DNA of 64,000 bases from Oryzias latipes (GCF_002234675.1 NC_019875.2:23120299-23184298); one strand, 5' to 3'; positions 47,281 through 61,000 are shown, counted from the stretch's first letter. The notes: a model not told the origin generated them from the letters alone. Made by a program: numbers and translations.

Positions 47281-47918
47281 TATCTCCAGCGGCGCAGACA
47301 GAACACCGTGCATTTTCGACTTCCCCCGATAGGGGGCAGTAGCAGCCGGTGAGCACAGGAAAGATCCACTTGTTTTATCACTGAGCCGCTAATCTGTCCA
47401 ACCGAAGCAACTCTGCCTGCTGTTATTTGCAGAAATGACGGATACAACTCATAACGAAATGTTTCGTGCTTTTATAAAATCTGCACGATTTTAGCTCAGA
47501 AATCAGGACAAGATAAAGGGAAACGATGCCGCCATCGGGGCTGTGAGAAGAACAAGCTAGCGTAAAGGCTACATGATGGAGTTAGCTTTGTTTGTGTTTA
47601 TGAAAAATGAAGCCGCAGGCGGAAGTATGTTAGAAAAAGGGAATAAGGTAGGAGAGAAATGCATAAGTTGCTGTGTCAATATAGAAAATATCATTTTCAA
47701 AAAAATATTAATTCCTGTTATAACAGATCAATTATAATTGGTCCATTTGCTGACATATTGTTTGCATTGATTAACTGATATGATCATGATGTGTATATAT
47801 CATATACTTATGTCAGTATACAGAATGCACATATCAATCTGCAGTTTATTTGCACAAATATATTCCATAAATGTTTGATTTAGATGAAGACTGGGTGAAG
47901 TCCACCTGCAGACTCAGC

Positions 47919-50900
47919 ATGAGAGAGGACGGCAGAGCTGAGAGGACATGTGCAGCTCTGTTTGAGGACCAGGACTTTCCCTGTGAGGACGCCTCCCTTT
48001 TCTGTGACAGCTCCACGCCCATGGCCAGGCTGCAGGGAGACATCACCTGGCGTCGCCCGCAGGTGAGACAGCCGGGGTGAGGGAAGGTGGAAAATCAACA
48101 GAGATGGAATTTTTCATGTTGTGTAAATCTGTCCTTTCTTTTGATGCATTATCAGGTGTTGTCACCTTTAAGCTCACAAAGCAAACATTGGATTTTCCAA
48201 CTGATTGTGGAGTTTATGGTGTAGTAATTGTAAAAAAACACACTTAAAGCTGAAGTTGGTAGAACTTAATGACCCACTGCGATAAAATAGTGTTTTTAAC
48301 ATGTTCTTGTGGCTTTTTTCTAATGATGGAGGGCATATATAAAAATATTAGGCTTAAAATCGCATTTCTGAGTATTTGTTTATTAAAGTTCTTGTGATGA
48401 AGGATTAGATTAAAAAAATCTTGTAGCTGTGATGCAGTAGCAACAAGCCACTGCTCCCTGGTCTGCTCCATTCCAATGCATTCACTTGCAGACAAATAGT
48501 TCCATGTACGTCTTTGCATACCTCTTCCGAGCTGGGGTCTGGCTCAGAACTGTACGCCTGGATGGCTCCAAAATTGCACTGGTAATGTTAGGGCGGGGTT
48601 GTGAGGGGCTGTAAGCTAGTGGGAGAACGTGTAGACAGATGGGAACCACCAACTTAAAGGCAAATTTCTAATGAACTACTGCTGCTCTGCAGAAACTGTC
48701 TTAGAAAACGTCAGTTTTTATTTTTTTATTTCAGGAAAAAATCCATAATCGTAATTAAAAGATTACTAGGAACTAGGCGGTGTAATGATGAATCAATTTA
48801 TATTCCTACAATCCTACCAGATCAATGTGTCTGAGGCAAGTTTTTAATCAAATCACACAATACCATTAAAAAATCATTTTAAAATGAGATAACTGGATTA
48901 AAATGCTTTTGGGAAACACCATTTGGATTGAGGTATAGCAGGTTTATTTTTACTATAACGTCAAACAAGCAAGTGCATTACAGCGGACAACACACATGTG
49001 TGATGGCAGCAAATATTAACAAGCCATCATTACAGTCCAATATGTGGAAACATTTTGAATTTTGCAAAGATATGTGATCATACAGTGTGTTGCAATATTT
49101 TTAAGTGTGAAAACAACAGTGGAATGAACTTTTTGAAACTAAAATGTGATTGGATGTGCCAAATCAGATTTGAATGTTTAGTTATTGTAGTCAGTTAAAA
49201 TGAATATCAATAATGTCTTTCAGGAGATCTGCCAGCGTCCGGCCCTCTTTCCCACCAACATCAATGTGGCTCACCCAAAACAGGGTCTACTAGGAGACTG
49301 CTGGTTTCTCTGTGCATGCACCGTCCTGCTCAAAAGACAACACCTTTTAAACAAGGTATTCAGACAGCTGTTATATGTAGGAATTACTAGGAATCTGCTA
49401 CTAAATTTGCTTTTTTGTTGGTTTTCTGTGCAGGTGCTTCCTCCAGGCCAGCCCCAGTGGGGTGACGCCAGATACAAGGGCTCTTTTAGGTTCTGCTTCT
49501 GGCAGCGGGGACAGTGGACAGATGTGACCATTGATGACCGGCTGCCTTGCATAAATTCCACACTCTGCTTCTCCTGCTGCCATGCCCCTGGTGCCTTTTG
49601 GGTAGCCTTGTTGGAAAAAGCTTATGCCAAGTTAGCAACACGCAGAGTTTTCCTTTTTGTTTATCAAATCATCCATCTCTTCCATAACAAACATTTATTT
49701 GTATATCTCTTTCATTCCACTGTTAATTTACGATAACATGTTTACTGCGGTTTGAATTTCCATATTTTTCCATGGTACCTTTTCCAGGCTGCATGGTTCA
49801 TACGAGCAGCTGTGGGCGGGGCAAGTTTCGGAGGCGCTTGTGGAGTTGACTGGTACTGTCGCTGAGCAGTGGAGCGTGGGAAGTGCAGACGGTTCCGATG
49901 AAGAACCGCCTTCCGATCAGGACTGTGATCAAAAGAGGAGAAAGAGGTTCAACCTGAGACTTTTGAAGTCTGTCCAGGATGACTGCTTTCTAACCTGCTC
50001 CACTCACAACACGTCAGAAGGTTAAAAGAAAAAGGGTTTCTGTGTTGATCATGCAAACTGTTGGGTCAAATGCTGACACTGTGTAATGCGTGTCAGGAGT
50101 CGGGGAGCTGGGTCAGTACCACGCTATGACCGTGATGGAGTGGTTGGATGTGGAGAGGCTGTCGGAAAGCCAAGTGCAGCTTTTTAGAATCAGGAATCCC
50201 TGGGGAAGATGCTGCTGGGGAGGAGCATGGATGCTGAGGTAGATCAAGCACAATTCCGCACAAACATTTCAGTTTGACACATGACAAATTCCAAACATCA
50301 AAACTAGAAAATAAAGTCACGCTAAGGTTTATTCTCTTTTTTTTATAAGCTAAATTATTTGAAGCATGTGGTTTTGCACTTATTAGTTCTGAAAGCTGTC
50401 ACCTAAGGTAACATTTCACAATGTTGTGTGTGGGAAATTACACTTTACATTTACGTATGCATGCATATTACTCTCAATAGGACTGGGATATAAAACAGCT
50501 TCCATGCTTTCTCATTGCAGCGGTCCTGGTTGGAGTTCTGTGGACCCTGTTTGTGCTTCAGACCTTCAAGCCAGAGTGTCTGAGGGTGAATTCTGGTTGG
50601 ACGAGGCAGAGTTTGTGTCCCAGTTTGATGACATCACAGTGGGATATCCCATTAACAAAGAGGGACATTTGAAGAGCATTTATACAGGTTATTAGCTCAT
50701 TTTCTGCTTATTTTTGTTGCACTTGATGTTTGTTTGTTTTTCTGACCGTTATGTCACTTTTCTGTTTTCTGACAGGAAATATTTTAACATTAAATCACCA
50801 GCAGGTCGGCCGCTGGGTTAAAGGCGTTTCTGCTGGCGGCTGTCGCAACAGCAGCAGCTACATCAGCAATCCTAAGTTTTGGCTTAAAGTGTGTACAAGA

Positions 50901-52748
50901 GGAGAGATACTGGTGTCTTTGCTGCAGCATTCAAACACGAGGAACACTGAGAAATATGCAAGAACACCGCTCAGTGACCGCAAGAGTACAAAATACCAGA
51001 ACTACCAAGCCATTGCTCTTCACATGTGGAAGGTTTGTTCTGTCGTTCACATGAAGTTCATCTGCATCATTTTGTCCAAGACAGACATGTTGGAATGTTT
51101 CCTCAGGTGGAAAAGAAGCATTTGAATCTGAGCCGGTTGTTGAACAAACCTCCCTGTGTTTCTACTCACTGCCATGCCCATGACAGAGAGGTGGTCCTCC
51201 GTGACCTGCTAGAGCCTGGTTACTACCTTCTTATTCCCAGCACCTACCAGCCAGGAGCTGAGGCCCACTTTCTTATGCGGGTGTTCTCCTCCTCTTCCAC
51301 ATCCTTCACGTAAGAATCTCTCATCATCAGTGAAAGTTTTTTTTTTATGGATGATACTTTTCTAACACACAGGACCTAACAGATCTCTCCTCCTCTTTAG
51401 TGCCCTGAAGACCCCAGCTCGATCACTGCCTTTATTGACAGACAGTGAGTGGGAGACCACTTACTTCCAGGGCTCGTGGGTGACTGGAAGTACGGCCGGA
51501 GGAAGCAGAAACTTCCTCTCTCACAGGCAGAACCCGTGCTTCCCTTTTACGGTGCGTGCTGAGCCGACGGTAAAACCAGGGGTCAATGTAAGGATTACAC
51601 TGCACCAGAGCCGGCCTGACACCGACCTGCTCCCTATCGGCTTCCACGTTTATAAGGTCAGTTTAGCATTAAAAGAGTGCGTCAGGGTGGATCAGAAAGG
51701 AAGAATTTGAGTTATGTTTGTCTGTACACAGGTACCAGAAGGGGGATGTGAGCAGATGTTGAAGGAAGAGGATCCTGTGGCCAGTTGCCTCCCTCACTGT
51801 TACACACAGGCCATCAGTCTGGACTGTTCCCTCCCTCCTGGTTATTACACCTTAGTGCCATCCACCTATGAACCCGATTGTTCGGCAGACTTCACCCTCA
51901 GTTTGGCTCACAGAGTACACAGGTTGGCCTTCAATTTTCAAAGTTCTTCGAATTATATCGTATAGTATAATTGAATAGACTGTATTAGGACTAAAGTGGT
52001 CCCTCATCTTTATGTTTTACAACAATTATAAATGTTTTATGGCTTTAAAACTCCTTACTACACACCTTATTAACATTTACACACAGTTGACTTGGGTAAG
52101 AATACACTTAAAATTCAAACCTTTGTCGGAAAATAAGTCCAGTATTATAGAATGTAAACAAAGATCTGCTAGAGGTCGAAGATTTATGTGAATCTTGCAT
52201 CTGAAGGCAGTCTGTACTGGAGACATGGCATGGGGAAGATTGATAGACAAGGTCTACAGCCAATCAGGTCGCAGAACACAATGCAATGTAAAAAGGAAAA
52301 AGCGTAAACAACTGCATTAAAAAAATCTGTAAAACAGCGAGACCATGAAGGGTGAGGCTCAATATAGAGGGATCACTCATTTATTTTAGCTGGATTATTG
52401 TGTAACTTCCAAAACTGATTTGACTCTTTTTAGGAAGGTGGTGAAAAGTCAAGAAAAACTCCAGAGATCCATTCAGGAGGTTGGTCTTTTGATTTGTTTT
52501 TATTTAAAGTTAATTTCTGCATCTTTATTGCTGCTATTAATTATTGGTAGTTTTACACAATTTTTAAAACCGATCTACAACTTAGAAGAAAGCATATATG
52601 TATTTATACATCATGTAACGGTTATTTTACACAAGCTGCTTGTGTTTTGGATTTTTATAGCCGTCAGAAGATGGCAGCACTGAATAATCCCTTTCTTTCG
52701 TTTCTGTTTGAATGGCAGGTCTCTCGCATCTCTGTGATGCAAAGCTAG
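47919..52748 (+). CDS. capn10: Calpain-10, atypical calcium-dependent cysteine protease
   Basis: Twelve exons: 47919-48062, 49224-49355, 49434-49630, 49788-50020, 50097-50238, 50521-50687, 50776-51032, 51107-51309, 51401-51656, 51732-51922, 52434-52479 and 52719-52748. All splice phases agree and give 665 residues (human 672). The catalytic triad is intact: Cys74 in QGLLGDCWFL, His244 in GQYHAM, Asn269 in RNPWG. The protease core is followed by two C2-like (domain III) modules, each with a PGYY...PSTY motif, and no EF-hand domain, as in CAPN10. The start at 47919 is chosen because it aligns with the human N-terminus; an in-frame ATG at 47871 is possible. CAPN10 acts in cytoplasm and mitochondria and is linked to insulin secretion. 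AATAAA signals lie at 53653-53662. Intron 1 contains a GACCCACTC-family element. Confidence 0.95.
48271..48766 (-). mobile_element. GACCCACTC-family element, copy 5, in capn10 intron 1
   Basis: Starts GACCCACTGCGATAAAATAG at 48271 and runs through the family landmarks in inverted orientation to about 48766, where the far end is diverged. It lies wholly within intron 1, away from splice sites. Confidence 0.72.
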
Positions 52749-53903
52749 CTGTGCCAATGGGATGCAGCTCCAGTGAGATCAGATCGCCTCCCTGTGCCTC
52801 TTGGCCAGCGATGAAACAACCCAGTCCCGTCACCCAGCCTCGCCACAAAAGCCATGACGTCAGTGTTGGTGCATATATGTATTATGAGTGACTGAGAAGG
52901 GAGTCGGAAACACTGCTGACACTCTGCATTTCTGCGCAACAAGGCACTTGTCAGCGATTCTGAAAAGTTTGTTGGTGGGATGGGCTGCTAATGAAGTATG
53001 ACGGGACCGGCTGGTGTAAACAAACAGCCACTACTGAAGAAGGCCGCCTCTGCTCTTTCTCATTCACTCAGTGCAGCGCCTGCCGGCACAAAACAAAGAG
53101 TCCTCTCATGAAGGTCCTCACAGAAACCCAGAGGGCAAGGGGTGAGGGGATGGTCTGGAACAGGAGAGCCAACCGAGCCACACCACGCCATAGCATGCCA
53201 TACTATCCATAAGCTTTCTGTGCATCCTTCGCCTCGTGTGCTTTTAAAACTCAGACTTCTGTTATAGTCCCATAGCAGAAACCAACACCAATGTCAAGCT
53301 GACCCAAAGACACATAGTCTCCAGCTCCTATCCTGTTTCCCAGACTAGGTCCACAGCTCCGCTTGGAGCTGAACAGAGCCAGCGTTTGAAGATGCCGAGA
53401 GAACGAGTGACAAGCGAAGGGATGAAAAGGGGAGTGCGGCACATCAGAGAGAGGCAGATCATCTGATGAAGCCGCCAGTTCTCTCTATTGAGGCTGAGCA
53501 TGTGCAGTGATGTGTGCCTTATGGTAGCCATGTCTGAGTTTCTGCTCAGTCACTGGGGCTGAAAGTGATCAACTGATCAAAATGGTACTATGTTATGTTT
53601 GTTTTTTTGTTGTCCGTTTTGTATTTATGATGCATGTTATTAGGTACGGTGCAATAAATAAATGTTAAAACACAAGTTGGATCATTTTACCCTCATGGGG
53701 CTTGGGTTAATTCTATCACATACATTTGAATAGAGACCCTGTGAATGTTTGAAGAGAGGTGCCACTGTCACCCTTGACCCCTTCAGCTCATCACCGCGAC
53801 CAACATACCGCATGCGCGCCCACGTGCTTCTATTGCGCGTCGCCGTTCCTGCGATTTCCAGGAGGCTGTGATCGGATTCCTGACGAGTCTCAGCCAGGAC
53901 AGA

Positions 53904-56900
53904 ATGAACAACAAATTCGATGCGTGAGTAGCAGCTCTTTTGCGTTAGAACTTCGATCGAAAACGGTTCACTGTCTGGAAACGGGGAATCAAGAATCATG
54001 CGTTACGCATTCAACGAAAGGTGTGTCCATTTTATCAGCACGATGCAGTGATAGATCTGTTATTAACCCGCATATCAGCGAAAGTCATACCGGTGTGTAC
54101 TTTAACTGCATATGGAACAGCAGCATTACATTTATGGGCGTTTATGTTGAGTAGTGTAGCCAGGCTGCTAGCAATAGCTTAGCAAAACGGAAGACGGGTA
54201 GGCCTCGAATCCCCGGTGTAGTGGTAGGGCAGAGGCCCGGAGAGGGTGTGTGCAGTCACGGTGTAAACTGTGAACGGGAAGACGGATCAAACGGTGATTT
54301 AAAGCAAATGTAGTGTTAGCATATTTACGCTGGTGTATTTGTGTGCATAAATTGATGCCGTTTTTCTGTTAAAATATCCAACATTAAATACAAAGTGAAG
54401 AACATTCCAGTTAATCGGCTAGTTTAGCCAACAGCAACCCGGTAATGACTGCATGCTTAAACGAATGGACTTTTTGTTTTTCCTGTTTTTATCCTTTAAG
54501 CAGCTTTTATTTTTCATGATGGACTCGAGTTTGGTTTATATCATCATTGTTAGTCATTTAAACACATTGCACCTTTTTAGATTTTCCAGCGAATTAGGGA
54601 AGTGAAGATCATTGGATGGATCGTTTTTGAATTTAACTAACTTTTCGTTTCCAGTCTGAAAGACGATGACAGTGGAGATCACGACCAGGACCAAAGCTCA
54701 CCGAAAGATAGCGAAACGATAAAGATTGAGGACGACGAAAAGGAGCAGAACACAACTAAGAAAAAAGTGAGTTAGGAGATTTCAGTGTTTGCATGATAGA
54801 GCGGCCTGAATTCCTGAAGGCACCTACTAGAGCTTCCTCGTTTCTTTTGCAGATGGTGGTTCCAGGAGCAGGAGAGCATCCTCTTCAGTACAACTACACT
54901 TTCTGGTACTCCAGGCGCACGCCAGGGCGACCAGCAAGCACCCAGAGCTACGAACAGAACATTAAACAGATCGGCAGCTTTGCCTCGGTTTGTCATCTCT
55001 GTGACGCTCTTCACATCTGAGCCAAATGATGCCATTGCTCACTGGCTGTGCTGCAGCAAACTATCACAACCATGAACGCTCTGATCTTTTTCAGGTGGAA
55101 CAGTTCTGGCGTTTCTATAGTCACATGATCCGGCCTGGCGACCTAACCGGTCACAGTGACTTCCACCTGTTTAAAGAAGGAATTAAGCCCATGTGGGAGG
55201 TGTGTACACTTGCTACACGTTTTAATGACCTTTTTAAGGAATGTGTTTGGATACTTTAGTGATGTTTTTGCTTTGAAACTCTGATTAGGATGATGCCAAT
55301 AAAATGGGCGGGAAGTGGATTATTCGCTTAAGAAAAGGCCTTGCGTCCCGGTGCTGGGAGAACCTGATCCTGGCCATGCTGGGGGAGCAGTTCATGGTGG
55401 GAGAGGAAATATGTGGAGCTGTGGTGTCCGTCCGTTTTCAGGTAAAAACTCACACCAGCGAGGCCTAATGCTCTACAACAGCATTTGTACAACAGTGACA
55501 GTAAATAAGTGTTTACAGGGCGTAGTTATCTTCTTTTTGTGTTGTTGTTGTTTTTGTTCCACAAAGACAATAATTACTGTAATTGAGTTTTAAATGCTTT
55601 TAGTGAAAATGCCTTACCTGCAGTGTTTACATTCTTTTGACTACTGTAACGCAATTAACGTAAATCAGCTGATTCTGTGACGGAGAAAAGCAGCTTTCCG
55701 CCATTTTGGAACCCTTTACGTTAGTAACAGCTCCAGTGCCAAAGGGTTAACTATCCAGGCCTCAGATGTGCCATTTTTATTTCTTTCTTTCAGGAGGACA
55801 TCATTTCCATTTGGAATAAAACCGCCAGTGACCAGGGTACCACCGCCCGCATTAGAGACACCCTGCGCCGAGTCCTCAACCTGCCCCCCAACACAATCAT
55901 GGAGTACAAGACACACACAGACAGCATTAAGTATGTATGTCTCCTCAGTTTACTATTTTCTCTCCATCTTTTGCTTTAAAAAAAAAAGTCATATTTTGTG
56001 ATTTGATAAACCTTTTTCACCAGGAACCTGTTGAGAGTGAAATTGTGCACATCAGTTATAGTTTTAATGCTTAGAATAAATTTCTTTAAATCGTGGTGTG
56101 ATGTCTTGCTGTCATAGAACCATCCTCCTCCCTTAACCCCTCTACACTGAATGTATTTCCAGCTTTTAAAAAAAATCCTAATTTTTTGCCTTCAAATAGA
56201 TGCTAAATTTAGGTAATTTTGGAGCCAAAGTGGTTTGATGCATCGTTCTCTCAATAGGCATCAAGGGGAATTAGGGCTGCACTATTTAAGGAAAACTCGC
56301 AATATTAGTGATCAATATTCTGATTATAATGTAACTAGCGATACATGAACAAATAGCAAAACAACCAATAACACAATATCCTTTTCATTGCAAAAGTTTA
56401 ATTTAAATAAGAGTCAACATACCTGAAATTAAACTCCAAATGACCCTCGTCTACTTAGGAGGTGAGCCTCTAACATGAAAGGGGTCCATCCGGTTGGTCA
56501 ACAACGTGAAGGGTTCAATCCGATTGGTCAAATGCATAAAATGATCTATTTGATTGGTTAAATACTTCAAGCTGCCATAAGATTGTTTTAGCACATTTAA
56601 GGTAACCATTTTTCGCTATTTTTGCCGTCTTTTGCGATATGATTATTGCACAGCTTGATACTGCGGTAACGTGGTGCAGGCCTAAGGGCGATTAAAGGAA
56701 TGAATCTCTCCAGGAAAAAGTCGTTGCAGAACGACAGATGCTTTGTCACATGTCGCAATTCTGAAGGTTTATGTCAAACTTTTGCAGCCTGGTTAATATT
56801 GATGGAAACTATTTAATACTGAATGATGATGCTCTGTATGTTCCTGTGTCTGCAGAGCCTGGGAAGACTTCCATGGGCTGGTGAATGCTAGTGGCGGGCG

Positions 56901-56904
56901 TTAG
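53904..56904 (+). CDS. eif4e2: eIF4E2 / 4EHP, cap-binding translational repressor
   Basis: Seven coding exons, 53904-53923, 54655-54766, 54853-54987, 55095-55199, 55289-55441, 55794-55930 and 56856-56904, splice in frame to 236 residues. After an acidic N-terminus (MNNKFDALKDDDSGDHD...) the eIF4E fold follows, with LQYNYTFWYSRRTPGRP, VEQFWRFYSHM, KPMWEDDANK (cap-stacking Trp) and GGKWIIRLRKGLASRCWENL, nearly identical to vertebrate 4EHP. 4EHP binds the mRNA cap without recruiting eIF4G and represses translation with GIGYF2. The C-terminus AWEDFHGLVNASGGR matches the isoform using the HGLVN-type last exon; no alternative last exon was found. It starts only about 240 bp after the capn10 polyadenylation signal, on the same strand. 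The 3' UTR probably ends after AATAAA at 57968. Exon 3 has a weaker donor (GTTTGT). Confidence 0.96.
56272..56684. mobile_element. hAT-type MITE in eif4e2 intron 6
   Basis: Inverted ends TAGGGCTGCAC at 56272 and GTGCAGGCCTA at 56684. The flanks AGGGGAAT (56264-56271) and AGGGCGAT (56685-56692) form an 8-bp target duplication matching at 6 of 8, as in hAT elements. It is 413 bp with no coding capacity and a non-autonomous copy of moderate age. It lies within the intron and does not disturb splice sites. Confidence 0.8.
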
Positions 56905-58010
56905 CCTCTCGCACAGGAACACTCTGCCAAGAGTAAGAGCTGGCGCCGTTTGGTCCTACCTAATGGCTGTTTCTCCTATTTGTTTGTTTTTTCCACCTCT
57001 TCCTCATGTTTCTGTTTTTCTCGCAATAGGTTTGTGTGTTTCTGTGACGTGTGGAGGGGCACCTGGATCCGGGGAAGGAAAACCTCTGTGTGGACCGGCA
57101 CTGTGTAACAGGAAGACGTGTCAGGAGCAGAGGCCCCAAGGATCAATCCCCCTGTTGGGTCAAATTGGAAGAGAGCAGAGCGAACTGTCAGCACCAAGCC
57201 AAAGACATACTTGAAATCAACCAGAGAGGGGGGAAGAAACAGCCTCATTTTATAGCAAAGTTGGAACATCTGTTGACTTGTTATCAGAAGGAGGCTGCGT
57301 TACAGAATTTGGTCATTTGCTGTTGACAAAACACCACAAAATCAGTCCGATATAAAACTTTACATGATTTTATTGTTCAGCACAGCCTCACATCCACTGT
57401 TAAAAGTTGGTCAGTTTTATTGGGGCTCAAACAGGGTTAATGGAAGATGATATTTTATTACAGTGATGTATTTTAATAATTACCTCTTCAGTTTCAAACA
57501 GAGCAGATGCTATTATTGTGTAAAATGTATTTGTCGATGAAGTCCACTCCACGATCACTCAGTTGACTCGTCAGCGACTCTCCGTGGTGACATGGAAGTT
57601 GAGTCCTACGACAGAAGACCATCCCATTTAGCTGAGAAGGTTGAAAGAGCCCCATCTTCAGAATGAACTGCCAAGCTGCCTTAATCACTGTGCCTGGCCT
57701 CAGGGCCAACACGCACCGGATGTCCATTCTGCAGGTTAGGGTGCATCTGCAAACACGTCAAGGCGTCCTGAAGAAGACCTCAACTCTTTTTTCGGTGGAA
57801 GAAACTAAACCACGTCCAGCATCTTGTTCTGGACAGCGTTTGTTTGGAATATAAGCAATTATATTTTGCAGAAACAGCTAGTCCAGATTTGGGGTTGGAT
57901 TAAAGGAAGCAGATGTTTGTCTAAAGTAAAGTGAACACAGTTGGGTGTACTTGTGATGGAGAACAGCAATAAATGGAGAACATGCAGCTGCTGCTAAAAC
58001 TTGACTGGTT
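56905..58010 (+). other. eif4e2 3' UTR
   Basis: Continuous sequence after the stop codon with no repeats. Several short open frames are without support. The last clear polyadenylation signal is AATAAA at 57968-57973, so the transcript end should be close to 57990. The convergent scramblase-like coding region ends at 58069, so the two 3' UTRs may overlap. Confidence 0.55.
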
Positions 58011-58068
58011 TGTTCTTTGAACAGAAAATAGTGCCTGCCTGTTGGAGCTGCAGTGTTTCACTGAAGCA

Positions 58069-61000
58069 TCACCAGTGGAGGAGCATCTGCACTGCTCGGC
58101 TCATCTCGAAGACCATGTGATTCTGAACAAAAACCAATGGCAGCTGCTTCAATTCAAAAGTTCTCTTTCTCGTAACCCTTGTGCTATCCTAGGCACTTTA
58201 ACATTGGGAGTTGGGTCATCTAGACCCACTAGACAGTGCGCTGAACCTTTTGTCTTCAATGATTTGTGATCTTCACTGGTGTCCATGGATTACATGAAAT
58301 CTTTCCACCTTTGTCATGGTAGGGAGAACACGTCAATGTAAGGGTGGGGTCATCTAAGATAGCACAAGGGTTAAATGAAACACTGGAGAAAGCTTTCATG
58401 GTGCACGAGTCATCAAAGATCTATGACCAGCCCGTGCCTGAAATTTCACAAACAATTGGAATTAAAGTTCGTCAGATGCAAATGAGTGGCCTTGTGGTAG
58501 AGTATCTGCCCAGAGACTGGAAGGTTCAACTCCTCGGCTGAGTAATACTGAAGACTTTAACCCTTGTGCTATCTTATATTGACCCCACCCTTGCATAGAC
58601 ATGTTATTCCTACCATGACAAAGGTGGATAAAGGTGGAAAGATTTCATATAATCCATGGACACCAGTGAGGTTCACAAATCATTGAAGAAAAAAGGTTCT
58701 GTCCAGTGGGTCTAGATTACCCAACTCCCAATGTTAACCCTTGTGCTATCTTAGATGACCCCACCCTTACATTGACATGTTCTCCCTACCATGATAAAGG
58801 TGGAAATATTTTGCATAATCCATGGACACCAGTGAGGTTCACAAATCATTGAAGAAAAAAGGTTCAGAACACTGTCTAGTGGGTCTAGATGACCCAACTC
58901 CCAATGTTAAAGACCCTAGGATAGCACAAGGGTTAAAACTGCAGGAAGTATGTGTTTTTGGGCTACAACAATTACTCATAATGGCATTAATTATGAAAGC
59001 ATCTCAAAGATCACAGTGAAAATGGTGTAATGTCTCCGTGTTTTTTTAACATGAATTTCATTAGATAATTTCAAATGGATTTTTTGCATTTTTCAAGGCA
59101 GAACTCACCCTCCAACCCAAAACAATCATGGTCCATGTTGTGTTCTTCATTGAAACCAGGCCATTTCTTCCATATACTGCCTATTGGCTCACCAATGCTA
59201 GAGACAATCTGGTGTTAAAAAAAACAACAAGCTGCAGTGCAGAGATTGATGCAGGTAGATTTTAGATAGACTTTCAAAATAAAATCACCTGAAACTCTTG
59301 ATTACAAGAAGCAGCGACCCGGACAGCAAGAACCCTGGATTCTGATGGTAGACGATCCCTCTGAATCACACATCTCAAGGAGAGGGGTGAACATGCTCCA
59401 CCTGACAGGACACTCAGCCAACACACATCAAAGAGCAACCTGTCAGATGCTGGTACTTTACACAGTAACAAAAGGCCAGCTTTGATGCTTGGTTGACCAC
59501 ATTTTTTCAGCTGTCATGACTCTGCAGCACCAGAAGCATTGTCTGCTCAGCATCCCATGAGCTCAAATTGGGCCATGCTTTATTCTTGCATAACTGAGAG
59601 AATATTTATACCAAGTCAAACTCTGGTCACTGAAACCTCTGCCAGGTCAATCCTAATTGGACACATCTTCAAAGAGTGTTGCTTCTAGAAAACTCTAAAT
59701 TTGACTCATACAGCCAGTCCAGCTGACACAGAAGTCAGATTTAAGCCAAATTGATAAAGTAGTAGATAACTTATACTTGACATTGCAGTTTACAAGCGTT
59801 AATTCTTTATGAGTTTAAAACTACTCCACCCAGACCGCTATTATCTGCAGTTAGTTCAGATTTAAAGACTATTTAAGGACCCACTCCAATCATCCTTTGA
59901 TCTATTGTAAAAGTGTTCCCAGTCATCTTTTTATTATGACTATACTGTTCTTAGCCAAAATAAAAAAAACCTCTGATGTTTTCTAGGACATAGTTTCTGC
60001 AGAGCAGCAGTTAATTAGAAATTCGCCTTTGAGTTTTGGTGCAGAGCAACCGTGTTGATCCTTTGCCTTCCCTGTTGCAAATTGGAGCAGGGAGCTTTTG
60101 ACCCACCCAGTGTATTTTCTATGTCACAAATGTGCTCTTTTTCAAACTGCATTTTTTCCCCCTCTGCTCTTGATCCACAACTATTTGAATAAAGAAATCC
60201 TAGGAAATGCAATTTTGAGCCTAACCTTCTTTATGTGTCCCCCATCATGAGGAAAATAATGAATATGAAATAATGAAGCTTGTTTTGGCACGAACAGGTG
60301 CTTGTAAATTTCAAATGATTTACACATTTTAAAAGGTACTGCAACTTTTTTGTTAATAAAAACTGAAGAACGTAAACATTGAATTGGACCCACCTCTGAC
60401 CTACAGTCCCAATGATACGTTTCTGCGGTAAGTAGGCTCTTATCTCCATCAGGCAGCTACCAAGACAGCAAGCGTCCACCCTTAGTGGGCTTTCAAAGTA
60501 AAAGACCTGGCGTCCCTGACAGTCAACCCCTTGCAGAGAGCAGGCTCGAGCAGGACCACAACAATGGAGGCACACACAGTATCTCTCTAGTGGAAATGAG
60601 AAGAAATAAAAGCTCAGAAATACAATAAGATGTGAATGGTGTTGATGATTTATAGCAACAATCCACCTTCCACGGCCGCAAACAGCTGGGATCTGCTGTC
60701 TCCCATTGAAATGCTGTAGATATTTCTGGAAACACAATGTGGACCTACAGTAAATGAAAACACGCTTAAAAAAAATTAAAGCAATCCCTTTACAACACAG
60801 AATTGCTTACAGTAGATAAAGCAACCTTAGTCCTTACCTTGCAGCTCTGGCCGGGCAGTAATGTGAATCTGACTGACTGTCTAAAAAAGACAAAAGCTGT
60901 CTTCCTGCTGCACTTCTCTGCTCCTCCACCTCCCCCTGCACTCTTGATGTCTTTACAGAGCTCCTGTGCATCCCCATTTGTGACAGCTGATCCTCATATT

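Noticed and set aside
49200-49736. 178-codon open frame as a gene
   Set aside because: It runs through capn10 exons 2 and 3 and the intron between them; the calpain family alignment needs the intron at 49356-49433 removed.
54772-55035. Minus-strand open frame of 87 codons
   Set aside because: Shadow of eif4e2 exon 3 on the opposite strand.
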